64,000 nucleotides of DNA from Allomyces arbusculus (taxonomy: Eukaryota; Blastocladiomycota; Blastocladiomycetes; Blastocladiales; Blastocladiaceae). The translations under genes were made by a program, and so were the position numbers. The stretch spans positions 372,001-436,000 of the forward strand of contig JADHYV010000014.1 of assembly GCA_027604705.1 (NCBI GenBank), written 5' to 3'. The notes below the pieces were generated by a model. That model worked only from the letters and a program-made list of their open reading frames with translations, was not told the DNA's origin and made no database searches. How positions within the stretch are numbered: the stretch's first letter is position 1; each line of letters opens with the position of its first letter. This document shows, in pieces, positions 23,225 to 34,079 of this stretch.

Positions 23225-24049
23225 CTATATCTTCCGCGTGCAATGCGTCCTCTCCTCGCCGTCCGCATGCCCCTGCCGGAAACACGCCGCGCAATACATA
23301 TCCTCGTCACAATCCACGCAAATCACGGTCGCGTCTTCGTTACAGATGCAACAGACGAGCTCGTCCTCGTCCAGGAGCGCACCGAGCGCCGACCGCGACC
23401 CGGACACGGCGGGCGGCGTGATCGGCGGCGGACCCAAACTCGTGACGGGCGGCTTGGTCGTCACGGACGGCGTGCCAGTCTTGAGCGCAGCCAGACGCTG
23501 CGCGAGCGCGTCGTACTCCTCCTCGTCCTCGTCCGCATCTGCGGGGCGCCCGTGCTGCGCTTCGAGCCGCACAGCGTCGAGCGCTTTCTGGAGGAGCCGG
23601 TCAGCCTCGGCCGTATCGCTCGCAGATGCGCTGGCGTCAGGAGCCTGAAACGCGGCGGCCATGGCGTCGGCCTTGGACGCACTGGTTGGGCCGAGAACGC
23701 TCGCAAGCCACGCGTCATCGCCTTCGTCGTCGGAGACGACTGGATCGTGGAGGTTCAGGTCCAGAAGTGCCTGGTCGAGATTGGTGATCGATTTGGACGC
23801 GTCATGGCTGACGACGCTTGGGCGGCCGGCGAGCGCCGAGAAGCGCGCAAGGAGGTCTGGATCGACGCCGCTATCACGCGTTTTCGTGAGCGAAATCGCG
23901 AGTGTAGGTCGGGGAGAGGTCGTTGCGTACGTTGGCGACGCGTTTTGCGGACTCGATAGTTGTGGGTTGGTGGTTGCGATGGGCAGCGCGTCGGCTTTGA
24001 GCGCCTCGAGCCGCGCAAACAGGTCGCGGTCCGGGTCCGAGTCGGTCAT
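23225..24049 (-). CDS. ANCHR/ZFYVE19-like protein with C-terminal B-box zinc finger
   Basis: A single exon of 274 residues from the ATG at 24049. The N-terminus (DRDLFARLEALKAD) and a second copy (DPDLLARFSALAG) look like short amphipathic MIM-type helices. The middle is acidic and disordered with a coiled segment (EADRLLQKALDAVRLE, EYDALAQRLAALK). The C-terminus is a compact zinc-binding B-box (CCICNEDATVICVDC then MYCAACFRQGH). In animals ANCHR uses MIM1-like motifs to bind VPS4 and delay abscission, and ends in the same kind of finger. This protein lacks a FYVE domain, so membrane targeting would differ. The finger is certain; the ANCHR assignment is an inference from layout and finger sequence. 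The frame extends upstream, but only this ATG precedes conserved sequence. Confidence 0.68.
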   Translation of the reverse strand: MTDSDPDRDLFARLEALKADALPIATTNPQLSSPQNASPTYATTSPRPTLAISLTKTRDSGVDPDLLARFSALAGRPSVVSHDASKSITNLDQALLDLNLHDPVVSDDEGDDAWLASVLGPTSASKADAMAAAFQAPDASASASDTAEADRLLQKALDAVRLEAQHGRPADADEDEEEYDALAQRLAALKTGTPSVTTKPPVTSLGPPPITPPAVSGSRSALGALLDEDELVCCICNEDATVICVDCDEDMYCAACFRQGHADGEERTHCTRKI

Positions 24050-24396
24050 GGTTCGGTGCTGGATGGTTTGCTGGAAGTTGTTGAGAAAATAGTGCTCGGT
24101 CAAACGGAGTTTAAATTGTCTCGACTGAGTTGGCGATGTGAGAGAGAGAGAAATGGAAAGATTGAGCTGGCAGATGCGGTGTCTTGCTCTTGCCGTTGTG
24201 GAACAGTCCTTTTTGGTGGTAGTCTTTTTGGTTCGTTTTCCGGTCTTGACGTGAATACTGGCAACGCTGGCCACTGCGGCGGCCTCGAGTTGTTTTTTGA
24301 TGCCCAAGATTGCAAATAAATATCCAGAAATTTGTTTCCCCAAATTGCGGCTCGAATTCGCTGCTCCCGCTGGACGCGCGTAGTCCTGTCTCCCGC
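24050..24396. other. tandem spacer between CATIP-like and ANCHR-like genes
   Basis: 347 bp; both neighbours read leftward. It should contain the 3' UTR of the CATIP-like gene and the promoter of the ANCHR-like gene. It includes a pyrimidine-rich stretch on the minus strand. No gene or repeat was recognised. Confidence 0.5.
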
Positions 24397-25768
24397 TCAG
24401 TCCGCGTCAACAGCAAAGTACTCCTTCGCAAACGCCAGCACGTCAGCGGGCTTCTTGGCCAAGAGCGCGCGCGTGAAGTCGGTCAATACTTGACTCAGTT
24501 CCGGGCGCTTGGCGAGCAGAGACTGGAAGCTGGCCTCCTCCTTGGACTAGACACGGGACAAGACAACGTGAGTCCATTTCTCAGCAATCGACGCGACCAA
24601 GCAGTGAACACGCACCTTGAACTCGAAAAACTTGGACTGCAGCTCAATTTCCCCACCGAAATCGGGCAAGTCGGCCGGATGCGCGTGCGATTTCGCTTCT
24701 CCACCCTCTTCTGCCGTCGCAATCCCCACTCCCGCTGCGGCTCCAGCACTCGTGTCCGACGCCATCGCCGTTTCGGCCGTCAGGCACCCCCAAATCCCGC
24801 AAATGAACGTCAAGTCCAAATTGTGCGCGTGGTCAAAGTAGAGTTGCGCCCCCGGCGGCGCGAGGAGGAACATGGACGGTCGGGTCGGTGGAGTAGAAGG
24901 AGGAGCACCGGCTGGATCGGTGAGCCAAATCCCAACCAGTTTTCGCGCGCGGCTGCGGAACAGGTGCGTCGACGGCGGGTCCGACTGCAACGTGACTTGG
25001 TGGAGTGTCCAGTCGGGCGTGAGAACGTGGTACTGGAAGATTTCCGGGACGGAGAGCAGCGTCGCGTCGAGGTGGAGTGCGACGAGGAGGTGCATGATGA
25101 GCTCGGCGCCTGGTTGGCAATTCGTGGTGAAGGTCAGACGGTGCGCGCAACTAATCAAGGAAAGATCAGCCACAGTACCTTGGAATAGCAGTCCAGGACA
25201 GTCGGCTTTCGGGACCACAAACGTTTGCGGCTGTGCCGGTTCAACGTCGGTGCCGGACGTGGCCAATTGCACCAGATACTCGCCGTCGACCTGCCAGACA
25301 GACCGCGCCTGCCGGAAGCGCTTGCCCGCCGCGACAACGAGCCTTTCCTGGATCGTGTCGAGCGTGCCCGAGACGTGCGCGACGAGCTGGAGCGACCACG
25401 TCCCGGGCTTGACAGTCACGGCGTGGGGCACCTGGGCGGAGACAGTCAAGAGGACCAGGTAGCACGACACGTCATCGATCTTGTCCTCTTGAATTTCGAG
25501 CGAGAGCTTCCCGACGGGTCTCGAGCTTGCGTCGTGAAGGGCCAGCGACCAGCAGGTCTGCAGGAGCGGCGCGAGCAGGACGTCTGTGTCTGGTGTCGGG
25601 TTGGCGGCGCTGCGTGAGCGCGAGAGGTTGGAAAACGGGTGGATAGCTTGTTTTAGGCACGGTACCGGCCAGCGACGCGAGGAGTTCGGCGGTCACGTCT
25701 TGCAACGGGCAGGTGAGCGAGAGACGGTCCCAATGACTGCCATCGGGTGGGGTCGGCACGGGATCCAT
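24397..25768 (-). CDS. CATIP-like ciliogenesis protein with C-terminal RIIa-type docking segment
   Basis: Three exons (25768-25666, 25583-24616, 24546-24397) encode 406 residues; human CATIP has 387. Donors are GTACCG and GTGCGT. The body is a beta-rich region without a common named domain (CWSLALHDASSR, VGKLSLEIQ). The last exon is a helical segment, RPELSQVLTDFTRALLAKKP followed by DVLAFAKEYF. This is the RIIa dimerisation/docking pattern found at the end of CATIP and in other axonemal proteins. CATIP promotes ciliogenesis through actin together with TTC17 in animals. The start ATG at 25768 is the only one in exon 1. The RIIa-like ending is well supported; orthology with CATIP is inferred from length, the KFFEFK-SKEE junction and the ending. 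Confidence 0.66.
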
Positions 25769-26173
25769 GGCGCGTTCTTGGTCCAGTCGACTGGCACGGT
25801 TGAAATGCGGGGACTTGGTGCCGGAGAGGGCTCTACTTGCAGGTCGAAGTACTTGCAGCAGCTTGTGGTGACCGACAAATGCTGAACGATCAGCAGCAAA
25901 AAGGGCGCGGGGACGCCTAACGTGGGTAAGCGTCTGCTGCCTTGATCAGCCGGTGGCTTGCCGTCGGGCTGACCGAACTGTTTGAGTCAAACCAACGCGC
26001 CCGCTGGCATGCTGACTGGCACTCGTCGAGCGTCGAGCCGACGCTAACGCTTTCTGGCCGCACGACACGCGGCCGCTCTACATAACCGCCGTCCTCCCCG
26101 CCGCAACGCGTGTCGAATCTTGCCCGCACCAACCGCAACTGCATGCTCAGCACGCTTCAGCCGGATCTCAACC
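25769..26173. promoter_or_regulatory. bidirectional promoter region, CATIP-like / NMD3
   Basis: 405 bp separate the divergent start codons of the CATIP-like gene and NMD3. The interval must contain both promoters. No TATA box is obvious. I see no further ORF or RNA. Confidence 0.5.
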
Positions 26174-27856
26174 ATGTCTACCCCTCGCAACTCGACAACA
26201 ACCACGCGCCCGCGCGGCCTGCACGCCGCGACCCCTGAAGCTGCGGCCGCAGCCGCCTACACGCCCGGCATGGTTGCGCTCGCACCCTCGTCGACGTCCT
26301 CGACGGGCTCCTCCGCGACGATCCTGTGCTGTTCGTGCGGCACGCCGATCGCGCCCAACTCGGCAGCCATGTGCACGGCGTGCCTGGCCAACACGGTCAA
26401 CATCACCGAGGGCATCCAGCGGTCCGGCATAGTCCACTGGTGCAAGAACTGCAACCGGTACCTGAGCCCGCCCGCGCACTGGGTGCGCGCCGACCTCGAG
26501 TCGCGCGAGCTGCTGGCGCTGCTGCTCAAGCGCCTCCGCGGTCTGAACAAGGTCAAGTTGATTGACGCGGGCTTTGTCTGGACCGAGCCGCACTCGAAGC
26601 GCGTCAAGGTCAAGCTCACGATTCAAAAGGAGGTGCTAGCCAACACGCTCTTGCAGCAGACGTTTGTCGTCGAGTTTGTCATTGCCAACCAGCAATGCGG
26701 CGCCTGCACCAAGGTCATGGCCGAGAACACGTGGCTCGCGACGGTCCAGGTCCGGCAAAAAGTGCAGCACAAGCGGTCAATGATGCTGCTCGAGCAGCTG
26801 ATTCTCAAGCACAACATGCACAAGGACACGATCAACGTCAAGGAGACGCGCGAAGGGCTCGACTTCTTCTTTGCGTCCAAGTCGCATGCACAGCGATTCT
26901 GCGATTTCCTGGCCTCGGTCATGCCCATCCGCACCAAGTCGTCCGACCAGCTGATTTCCGCCGACGTGCACACGTCCACGTCGAATTCGCGGTACACGAT
27001 CTCGGCCGAACTCGTGCCCATCTGTAAAGACGACCTCGTGTGCCTGCCTAAGAAAATGACGCGCGCGCTCGGCGGCGTCGGCCAGTTGCTGCTGTGCACG
27101 CGCGTCGCCAACACGCTCACGCTGACCGACCCAAACACGCTGCAGGCCGCCGATATCGCCAGCGCCACCTTCTGGCGCGCGCCGTTCACAACCTTGCGCA
27201 CGTCGCGCGAACTGACCGAATACTATGTGATTGACGTGGAGCCTTCGGGGACCGCGCGCGACAAGTACCTGCTCGCCGACATTCAAGTCGGGCGTGCTGC
27301 CGACGACGCCGTTTTCTGGGCGCGATCGCATCTCGGCAACATTTTGCACGTTGGGGACTTGGTCATGGGGTACGACCTGACTGCCGTCAACTTCAATTCG
27401 GACGACTGGGACGCGCTCGAGGCTGCCGGGAACGTGCCGGACGTCGTGCTCGTTAAGAAGTCGTACCCGCCGCGCAAGCGCAACCGCGCCGGCCGGATGC
27501 GCCCGTGGAAACTCAAGCAACTCGCCAAGGTGGCCGCGTCCGACTTGGAGCCGAAAAAGAACCAGTTGGAGAAGACCGAGGCCGATTACGAGGCGTTTTT
27601 GCGCGATATTGAAGAGGATCCGGAATTGCGCGCTGCTATCAACTTGTACAAGGACCCGAAGTGGGAGAGCAAGGCGGCCGCGGGCGGTGCCGACGGCGAC
27701 GGGGATGTGGTGGAGGAGGGAGACGAGGATGAGGACGACGACGACGTGCCGGAGGTTGCGCTCGACGAGCTCTTGGACGATATGAGCATCGCGTCTGACG
27801 ACGACGATGACGGTGAGGGGGAGGACGGGGGCGAGGGCGGCGAATTGGACCGCTGA
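26174..27856 (+). CDS. NMD3: NMD3, 60S ribosomal subunit nuclear export adaptor
   Basis: A single exon of 560 residues; ATG at 26174 in the context ACC ATG T. The N-terminal zinc region has paired cysteines: CCSCG, MCTAC, WCKNCNRY and later QQCGACTK. The central OB-like and eIF5A-like body contains KSHAQRFCDFLASVMP and DLVCLPKKM. The C-terminus has a basic stretch (YPPRKRNRAGRMRPWK), then a very acidic tail with leucine/isoleucine-rich patches suited to Crm1 recognition. NMD3 binds the 60S subunit in the nucleus and provides the nuclear export signal for Crm1, then leaves in the cytoplasm. Length (yeast 518) and all landmarks fit. A longer in-frame start at 26120 is not an ATG. Confidence 0.96.
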   Translation: MSTPRNSTTTTRPRGLHAATPEAAAAAAYTPGMVALAPSSTSSTGSSATILCCSCGTPIAPNSAAMCTACLANTVNITEGIQRSGIVHWCKNCNRYLSPPAHWVRADLESRELLALLLKRLRGLNKVKLIDAGFVWTEPHSKRVKVKLTIQKEVLANTLLQQTFVVEFVIANQQCGACTKVMAENTWLATVQVRQKVQHKRSMMLLEQLILKHNMHKDTINVKETREGLDFFFASKSHAQRFCDFLASVMPIRTKSSDQLISADVHTSTSNSRYTISAELVPICKDDLVCLPKKMTRALGGVGQLLLCTRVANTLTLTDPNTLQAADIASATFWRAPFTTLRTSRELTEYYVIDVEPSGTARDKYLLADIQVGRAADDAVFWARSHLGNILHVGDLVMGYDLTAVNFNSDDWDALEAAGNVPDVVLVKKSYPPRKRNRAGRMRPWKLKQLAKVAASDLEPKKNQLEKTEADYEAFLRDIEEDPELRAAINLYKDPKWESKAAAGGADGDGDVVEEGDEDEDDDDVPEVALDELLDDMSIASDDDDDGEGEDGGEGGELDR

Positions 27857-28466
27857 GCGTGTGCGCCCAGCTCGCGCGTGTGGGCCGTGGTGTATTAATG
27901 CATCGCTATGAATCCGAAAATATGGAGTGAAATGTAACTTGTTTGTTGGGACGGATGGTGTGGTTTGGCGTGGTTTGGTTCGAGCCAGCGCAGAACTGGC
28001 GTGACCGCGACAAAGGTTTGCAAAAGAGTTTGCTCAACGAACGACACGCAACTTGAACGACGCTTGGCCGCCCCGCCTCGGCGCCCAATCGCCTGGATGA
28101 GCGCTGGCCGACTTGCTGCAATCGCATCTACGACGACGACGTTGCGACCGCGCCCAATCAAAGTGCCCTGACGCTGGCCCAGTATCGCAATTGCATCAGC
28201 CACGACGACAAGGACGACGACAGCGATTCTTGCTCTCGCACACTGGGACTTGCATTTTTGTGTGCAAGCCTGCCCACTCTCACCACTCCCACTATCTGCC
28301 CTGCCGGCCCGCCCTGTACGGATGCTCGGCTCCTCGCCCGCCGGTGTACCCGCGTCGTCGATCAAGGGATTGTATGGATCGAATTCTCGATTCTCGGGCT
28401 GTGATGGTGACTTCGTCCGTCCGTCAACTACGAACTGATCACCGTCCCGATCCACGAATTAACCAG
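27857..28466. other. spacer between NMD3 and an unidentified gene
   Basis: About 610 bp. It should hold the NMD3 3' end, the next gene's promoter and perhaps its unlocated first exon. An intron acceptor-like CAG ends at 28466. The plus frame 28057-28400 is open but has no ATG and no protein-like composition, so it is not called. Confidence 0.45.
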
Positions 28467-29754
28467 GATCAACAACGACGCATCTTCCTCCTCTTCCCTC
28501 TCCGCCGCCACCCTGTCTTCCCCGCCGACCCCGGCCGGCGGCCGCGCGCTCAACCGCAACGGCTCGGCCGTACAGCGCATCACCAACTTCATCTCGTCGC
28601 GCAAGGCCTCGCCTAGTCCCGCGCGCACGCCCGTCGCAGACTACGATTCGGCCGCCGAATCGGGCCCGGAGCCAGACATGACCATGGGCGTCTTGAGCGC
28701 GGCCGATGCAAGGGCTGAAGTGGAGAAAAAGTGCCGCACCGTGTTCAAGCAGCTGCAAGAGGCTAAAGACGTGCTGTGCGGCAAGGCCGATGCGGTTGGG
28801 GCCGTCGCAGCGGGCGCGGCGGCGATCAAGCAGCTGGTGGACGTGATGAATGAGAATGGGAGCAAAACCAAGAAAAGGTACGTTGGGCTGCTCACGGTGT
28901 GACGGGTAGACGGTGCAAGATTCTGACAGTCCTTTGGTGCCTTTGGAATAGGGCCGATCTCTATTTCCGATTGGGCACGAGTTTGGGTGCGTCTTTCCCT
29001 TGCCGACGGGCCAGTCTGCAACGCTCCTCGCTCACGTTGGAACCAAATCGCTTGGTAGCCCCGCTGCTCTCCGTGGAAAACTACGACGACGTGGTCAAGG
29101 GTGCTCTGCTCGTCATGCAAGAGTTTGAGCAGGTTACGGACCAACGGGAGGCGGCACCAAAGCGCATGGTACGCTTCGCGGTTTAGCCCCGCTGCGATTT
29201 GTGAGCCGGAAGCTGACCTCATGTATTCCCCACCCGACTAGACCAAGGTCCTGCGGCAACGCATCACGTCGGTCGTCTCGTCGTCGTCGGCCGGCTCCGA
29301 CGTTGACCCGTACCGCGTCTCGATCCCGCTCACGCCAACAGGCGCCCCTGCCTTTGAGCATTTCCAGGACGTGCACATTGTACGTCCCTCGCGGCTCCCG
29401 CAAGATCGCGCACGATATCCCTTTCGTCCTCACACACGCTCTCCCGCCCGCCCGTAGCCCTGCGAGCTATCGGCATTCCACGTCACGCTCACGTTCCTCG
29501 ACGTCTTGATCCACCTCTACGACCGCATCTACAAGGTACCGGCCACGCTCGACGACACGATGGCGCCGTACTTGCGCGACGCCGTCTACCGGCTCGACCA
29601 CAAGCTGCACAAGGCGTACGCGCCACTCGTGCGCGACGTGAATCTCGCGGCCAAGCGCGTCGTTGCTCATTTACCAGCAGCACCGGGGAGCCCCACGGGC
29701 GCGGTGTCGCCGGGCAGGACGCCATTGCCGGTCGATATGATCCATGCCGTTTGA
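28467..29754 (+). CDS. unidentified helical protein, four exons visible, 5' end unresolved
   Basis: Visible exons are 28467-28877, 28952-29168, 29242-29379 and 29458-29754, joined by GTACGT or GTACGC introns in frame. The protein starts with a Ser/Pro/Ala-rich region (RITNFISSRKASPSPAR). An alpha-helical part follows (EVEKKCRTVFKQLQEAKDVL), then a linker and a conserved-looking helix pair (FHVTLTFLDVLIHLYDRIYK, YLRDAVYRLDHKLHKAYAPL). It ends after a Pro-rich tail. The first in-frame ATG is at 28678, but coding-like sequence continues upstream to a probable acceptor at 28466, so a 5' exon is probably missing from this model. I do not recognise the family. No membrane segment, zinc site or catalytic motif is visible; a scaffold or adaptor role would be a guess. 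Confidence 0.6.
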
Positions 29755-30096
29755 GCCGGATGCGGGTCCCGGCGCGCACGCGGACACTGTACCATAGACG
29801 GATGCACAGCCGTTAGAAACAGGACGAATTTACTTGCCCAACTTCTTTCAATCCTGCAGGGTCTCTGCGGGTGTGAGTCCACATGCGCGCGGGAAGCAAC
29901 GGTCGACCGCTTTTTGGCTTGCCGCCTGGTCACTGTTTTGTTGCACAGTTCGTCTCGCCCTGTCGCTGTTTTCATTTTGATCGCTCAGCTGTTAGTCCTG
30001 TGTCTCTCACAATCTGCACCACCGTCACTGCGACGTCGACGTCGACCGCAACGACGCTCTTGGACCAGCACGCAACTCCCCGCACTGTTCTGCACC
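29755..30096. other. tandem spacer upstream of mtSSB
   Basis: 342 bp between two plus-strand genes. It is moderately T-rich before the mtSSB start, as expected for a promoter and 5' UTR. No gene was recognised. Confidence 0.5.
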
Positions 30097-30931
30097 ATGT
30101 TCCGCCGCGCCTTCTCGACCGCCGCCGTGGCCGCCAGCTCCGTACGCATGCGAAACCGTCATGATCGACCAACGAGACGACCAAATTTTGAGTCTTTGAA
30201 TGCTGACCGACCGCGGGTGGTTCTCGTCACGTCGCTCCAGTCGGCCAAGCCTGGCACACGCTACTTCCCCAGTACGTCCCCGCTGGGGCGAGCGAAACGA
30301 GACACCGGAGACTGACCACGCACCACGCACCCACCAGTCGGCATCAATCGCGTCACGCTTCTCGGCCGTGTCGCACGCGAGCCCAAGCAGCACACGTCGT
30401 CCGACGGTGAGACGATTGTGTCCTCCTTCACGCTCCAAACGTCGGAGCGGAAAGTCGGTGCGTACCCGCTGCGAGCGACGGCATGACTTTGGCGGTGGAC
30501 CCGCACAGCGTTGGCTCACTTCTTCATCTCGATCACAGTGACCAGCCCCGAGGGCGAGACGACGTCGACGTACATCAACCAGTACCACAAGATTGTCAAC
30601 TTTGACAAGAACACGCACAAGATGGTTGCGAACATGAAGCCGGGGTGCGTTTGGCCGTATTCTTGGCATTCCTCGTTCCTGTCCTGCTCGTTCTTCGCTA
30701 ATGTTGCGGCTGGGTAGCATGTCGGTTCTTGTCGAGGGCAAGCTTCAACATGAAACCTACACGGACAAGGACGGCAACACCAAGTACGGCACGTCGATCA
30801 ACCCGTCCTACGGCAACGGCCGCTTAATTATCGTAAACACGGAGGCGCCCGAGGGCTGGTCAGGAGGCAAGTCGTCGGGTTCGTCCCACGATGACCACTT
30901 TGGCGAGCCGGGCAAGGAGTACCCGATGTAA
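30097..30931 (+). CDS. RIM1: mitochondrial single-stranded DNA-binding protein (Rim1/SSBP1)
   Basis: Five exons (30097-30141, 30241-30271, 30338-30457, 30539-30644, 30718-30931) encode 171 residues. The first exon is a clear mitochondrial presequence (MFRRAFSTAAVAASS). The OB fold follows: INRVTLLGRVAREP, a DGETIVSSFTLQTSE strand, YHKIVNFDK, and SMSVLVEGKLQHETY before the L45 loop and a Gly/Ser-rich acidic tail. It should coat single-stranded mtDNA as a tetramer during replication. Exon 2 is only 31 bp. Exon 4 could instead begin at 30509, adding ten residues in frame; the acceptor at 30538 was preferred because it gives the family spacing and a pyrimidine tract. Confidence 0.9.
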
Positions 30932-31132
30932 GCTGTCGTGGCCCTTGCGCAACATGGAGTGCATCCCTTTTTTTGTCCGGTTTTATAACTTATTGCCGCG
31001 GGTCATGGCGCGCCAGGTCCATTCGGCTGTTGACAATATTCAAAAACAATTGGTTCCCCGTCACATTTGGTATTTCCGCATCCCACCCTCCCCAACCTCC
31101 CATGTCCCATTTGCTCGAGTAGTTGCAAATCC

Positions 31133-34079
31133 TCACAGTGCTCCATCCAGTCCCAGCACCAGCGCCACCGTCTCCGCAACGGGCTTGCCCGCACTCACCT
31201 GCATCGCGGCGGGGCTCGCGTCGTTGTCCTTGGCGTCGCCCGCCGTGCTCGCCGCCTCGTTCGGCGGGTGCAGTTCCGGCGCAGACTGCGTGCGCCCCGT
31301 GCGCTCTTTGATCATGCTCAAATGCCGCGCCGGGATCCCGCGCCAGGCCTTGGCTGCAAACTCGTCGCCGTCGCCCTTGACCATGCTCAAGTCCGGCATC
31401 GACGAGGAAATGGTTGCCGGCGGCGGCCGCTCCGGGTCCTTGGGTATGTGCTTGATATGCACGCGGTACTTGTGCGGCGAAGCCGTATTGCCCTGAATCA
31501 ATTTTTGCTTTTCTACACGGGATCGGGTCAGGAGTGAGGATTGAGCAAATTGTGAGGCCCAAAAGTGCTATCAAAAATGCACCTTGCCGCCGCTGCTGCA
31601 GTTTCTGCTCGAGTTCAATCAGTTTCTTGCGATGCTCCTCAGACGACGCGAGCCGTGACGCAGCGAGACCCGCGTCCGACCCGGCCCCATCGCGCCGCAT
31701 GAGTGGCGTGGCTGTACTGCTGGAGCTGACACTCATCCGGCTCGACCGCGCCGTACCCGCGACCGACGCGGCAATTCGTGCACGCTGCACGTACTCGACT
31801 TTCCGCTGCAACTCGTCGTCCTTGGCGCGTTTCGCGGCAACAATCTCGGCGCGTTTCGTCTCCTCCATGTCGCGCAAGTACTGCTTCGAATGCGCCACGC
31901 GTTCCTGCAACTCGGCAATCGACATTTCCGAGAGCAGGCCCACATTGGCCGTCGCCGTCAAGTCCACTTCGGCGGCGCGGCGCGACGCGGCCGAGGTCCC
32001 GACAAGCGCGACACTGGCGGCCTCAAGCGCGCGAATTTGCTTGATGAGTTCGCGCTTGGCATCGAGGTCCGCTTGCGCCGCGGCCTGCGCATCGGCCTTG
32101 AGTCTGTCGGCGAGTTCGGCGGCGTCGCGTGCGGCACGGTGCTTATCTTCGGCGACTTTGGTCTTGGCCTCGACGATCCGGTCCTGGATTTCCTGCACTT
32201 GCGCAACCTTGGTCTTGTTGAGCTCGTCTTCCTGCTTGAGTTGCTCGTCGCGCTCCGCTTGCAGTTGCTCCTTTTCCTCCTTGACTTGCTGCGCGACGAT
32301 CCTTTCGGTTGAGAGGTGTCACGAATCGTCAGTGAGTTCCACATCAACTCCACGGAGCTCCGCGCAGTTCCACGTACATGCGCTTGTGCACGCTCGTCTC
32401 CTTAGCAATCACCGCCTCCTCGTGAATCAGCTGCACCTGCATCTTCTTCCTCAACTGCTCGACCTTGGCCTCCTCCTGCGCATGCCACCGCGCCTCCTCC
32501 TCCATCCGCGCAACCGCCAGCGGATCTACCAAACTCCGCAACGCCTGTTCCAACTTCTGCTGCTCCTCGCGCTCGCGTTTCTGGAACACGGCCGTCTCGC
32601 GCAAAATCGCTGCCGTGTTCAGCTTCCCACCCCCATTCCCCGCACTCCGCGGCCGTGGGGCAAATCCCGGCGCGTGCGGCCTCGCCGCGGGCCGCGCCGA
32701 TGCCGGCATGTCGCGCTCGGCCTTGAGCGCGGCCAATTTCGCGGCCGTCGATTCGGATACAGTGGGCCGCTGCGCGACGTGGAAGACGGCCGCGGCGAGC
32801 GTACCGTCAGCGACGGCCTGCTGCCGCGCACGACGCCGTGCGCGCTTGCCGGCGTCGAGCGCGAGCTGGTCCTTGGTTTTAGTTGTCAGGTGGGTCGTGG
32901 CGGGCGCGGCGCGGGCTTTGGGCAGTGCAGGAAGGGTCACGGGTTCGGGCATAGTCGGCGTGCGCGGGCGCGTGAGGGTCGGTGGGGCGGGGATGGTTGT
33001 GCGCTTGCTGGATTTCTTGGCGAGTTTGCCCTGCGCGAGGTATTTTTCGAGGCGGGCGATGAGGGGGGCCAGAGCGTGCATGCGCGCGTGGAGTGGGTGG
33101 AGGATGGCTTTCTGTAGAGCAGAGAGATGCGGTCAGTGACATGAGTGCAAGGGCGCAGAAATCGGCAATGGGTGAGAAGCGTACCGTCGCGTACTTGCCG
33201 TCATCGTAGACGTCGCGGACCGTGGCCTCGATCAGGGCTTTCTGGTCGCGGAGAAACGTGAAGAGCGACAGAACGCCGCGCGCCGATTGCATTGAGCCCG
33301 AGACGGCGGCGGTTTCCGTGATGACCAAAGATGTTGGAAAGTCGGAGCAGAGCAGGGACAAGATTGCTTTCAACGGAAATGACGAGTTAGCGTTGCGGCT
33401 CGACGAGAAAAATGACAGGATGCGAACGGGCACCTTGGAACTGGTGGAGAGAGCGCTTCAACACCTTGGGATAGGCAGAGTAAAACGCTGCAATCACGGC
33501 CTGTTGAGGAGACACGTGAGGGACGAACCAGGGGCGAGATGAAAGCACTGCACACATGTTGGCCGATGTCGTCTGGAAAACAGACCTTGATGATACGCGC
33601 ATGACCAATGAAGAAGGCGGCGACGCGAGACGCGGGATCTTGTCGGTCAACGGACATCTAGATCCAGTCCACCATCGACGTCAGGAACGAATCCAAGAGT
33701 CAAGGCGGGCACCCGACGCACAGGTCGACGCTGGTCGCGTAAGTTCCATCCATTTTCGAGCTCCACACACCTCATCGAGAACAGTTTGATTAGCGAGCAT
33801 GCCCGCAACGTCGGCGAGTAGCGTTCCCGTCGACGCAATGTCGTCCGTCATTGACCCCGCCGACCGCGACGACGCAGCGCTTCGGTTCCCGCTCTTGCCG
33901 TCATTTTTTCGGTCCTTTTGCTGTTCTTGAAGCGGTGATCGCCTGCTTGCTGCGGTGCATGGCCGCGACGTCGTGCCGCCGGTACTCGTGCCTATCGACG
34001 TTGCCGAGGCCAGGCGCGGCGACCCAAGCGACTCGAGTTGCGATAAAGTGAAATCAACATCCTGGCTATCGGAAAGCAT
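31133..34079 (-). CDS. CFAP99: CFAP99, cilia- and flagella-associated protein 99
   Basis: Seven exons (34079-33771, 33657-33586, 33500-33434, 33366-33185, 33111-32378, 32301-31583, 31512-31133) encode 820 residues with frame kept throughout. The N-terminal 100 residues are Ser/Thr-rich. A helical domain follows (VAAFFIGHARIIK, AVIAAFYSAYP, FLRDQKALIEATVRDVYDDG), matching the CFAP99 N-terminal fold. After a basic linker comes the family signature KLNTAAILRETAVFQKR, then long coiled coil with LIHEEAVIAKE and AKRELIKQIRALEA. CFAP99 is an axonemal coiled-coil protein found only in species with motile cilia. Its presence means this organism makes a flagellum. Exons 2 and 3 (72 and 67 bp) and a GTCTGT donor are weaker points. 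It converges with mtSSB, 201 bp between stops. Confidence 0.87.

Noticed and set aside
28057-28402. Open plus frame before the unidentified gene
   Set aside because: No ATG and low protein-like quality. It would splice in phase with the next exon through a GTGATG donor, but this is too weak to call.
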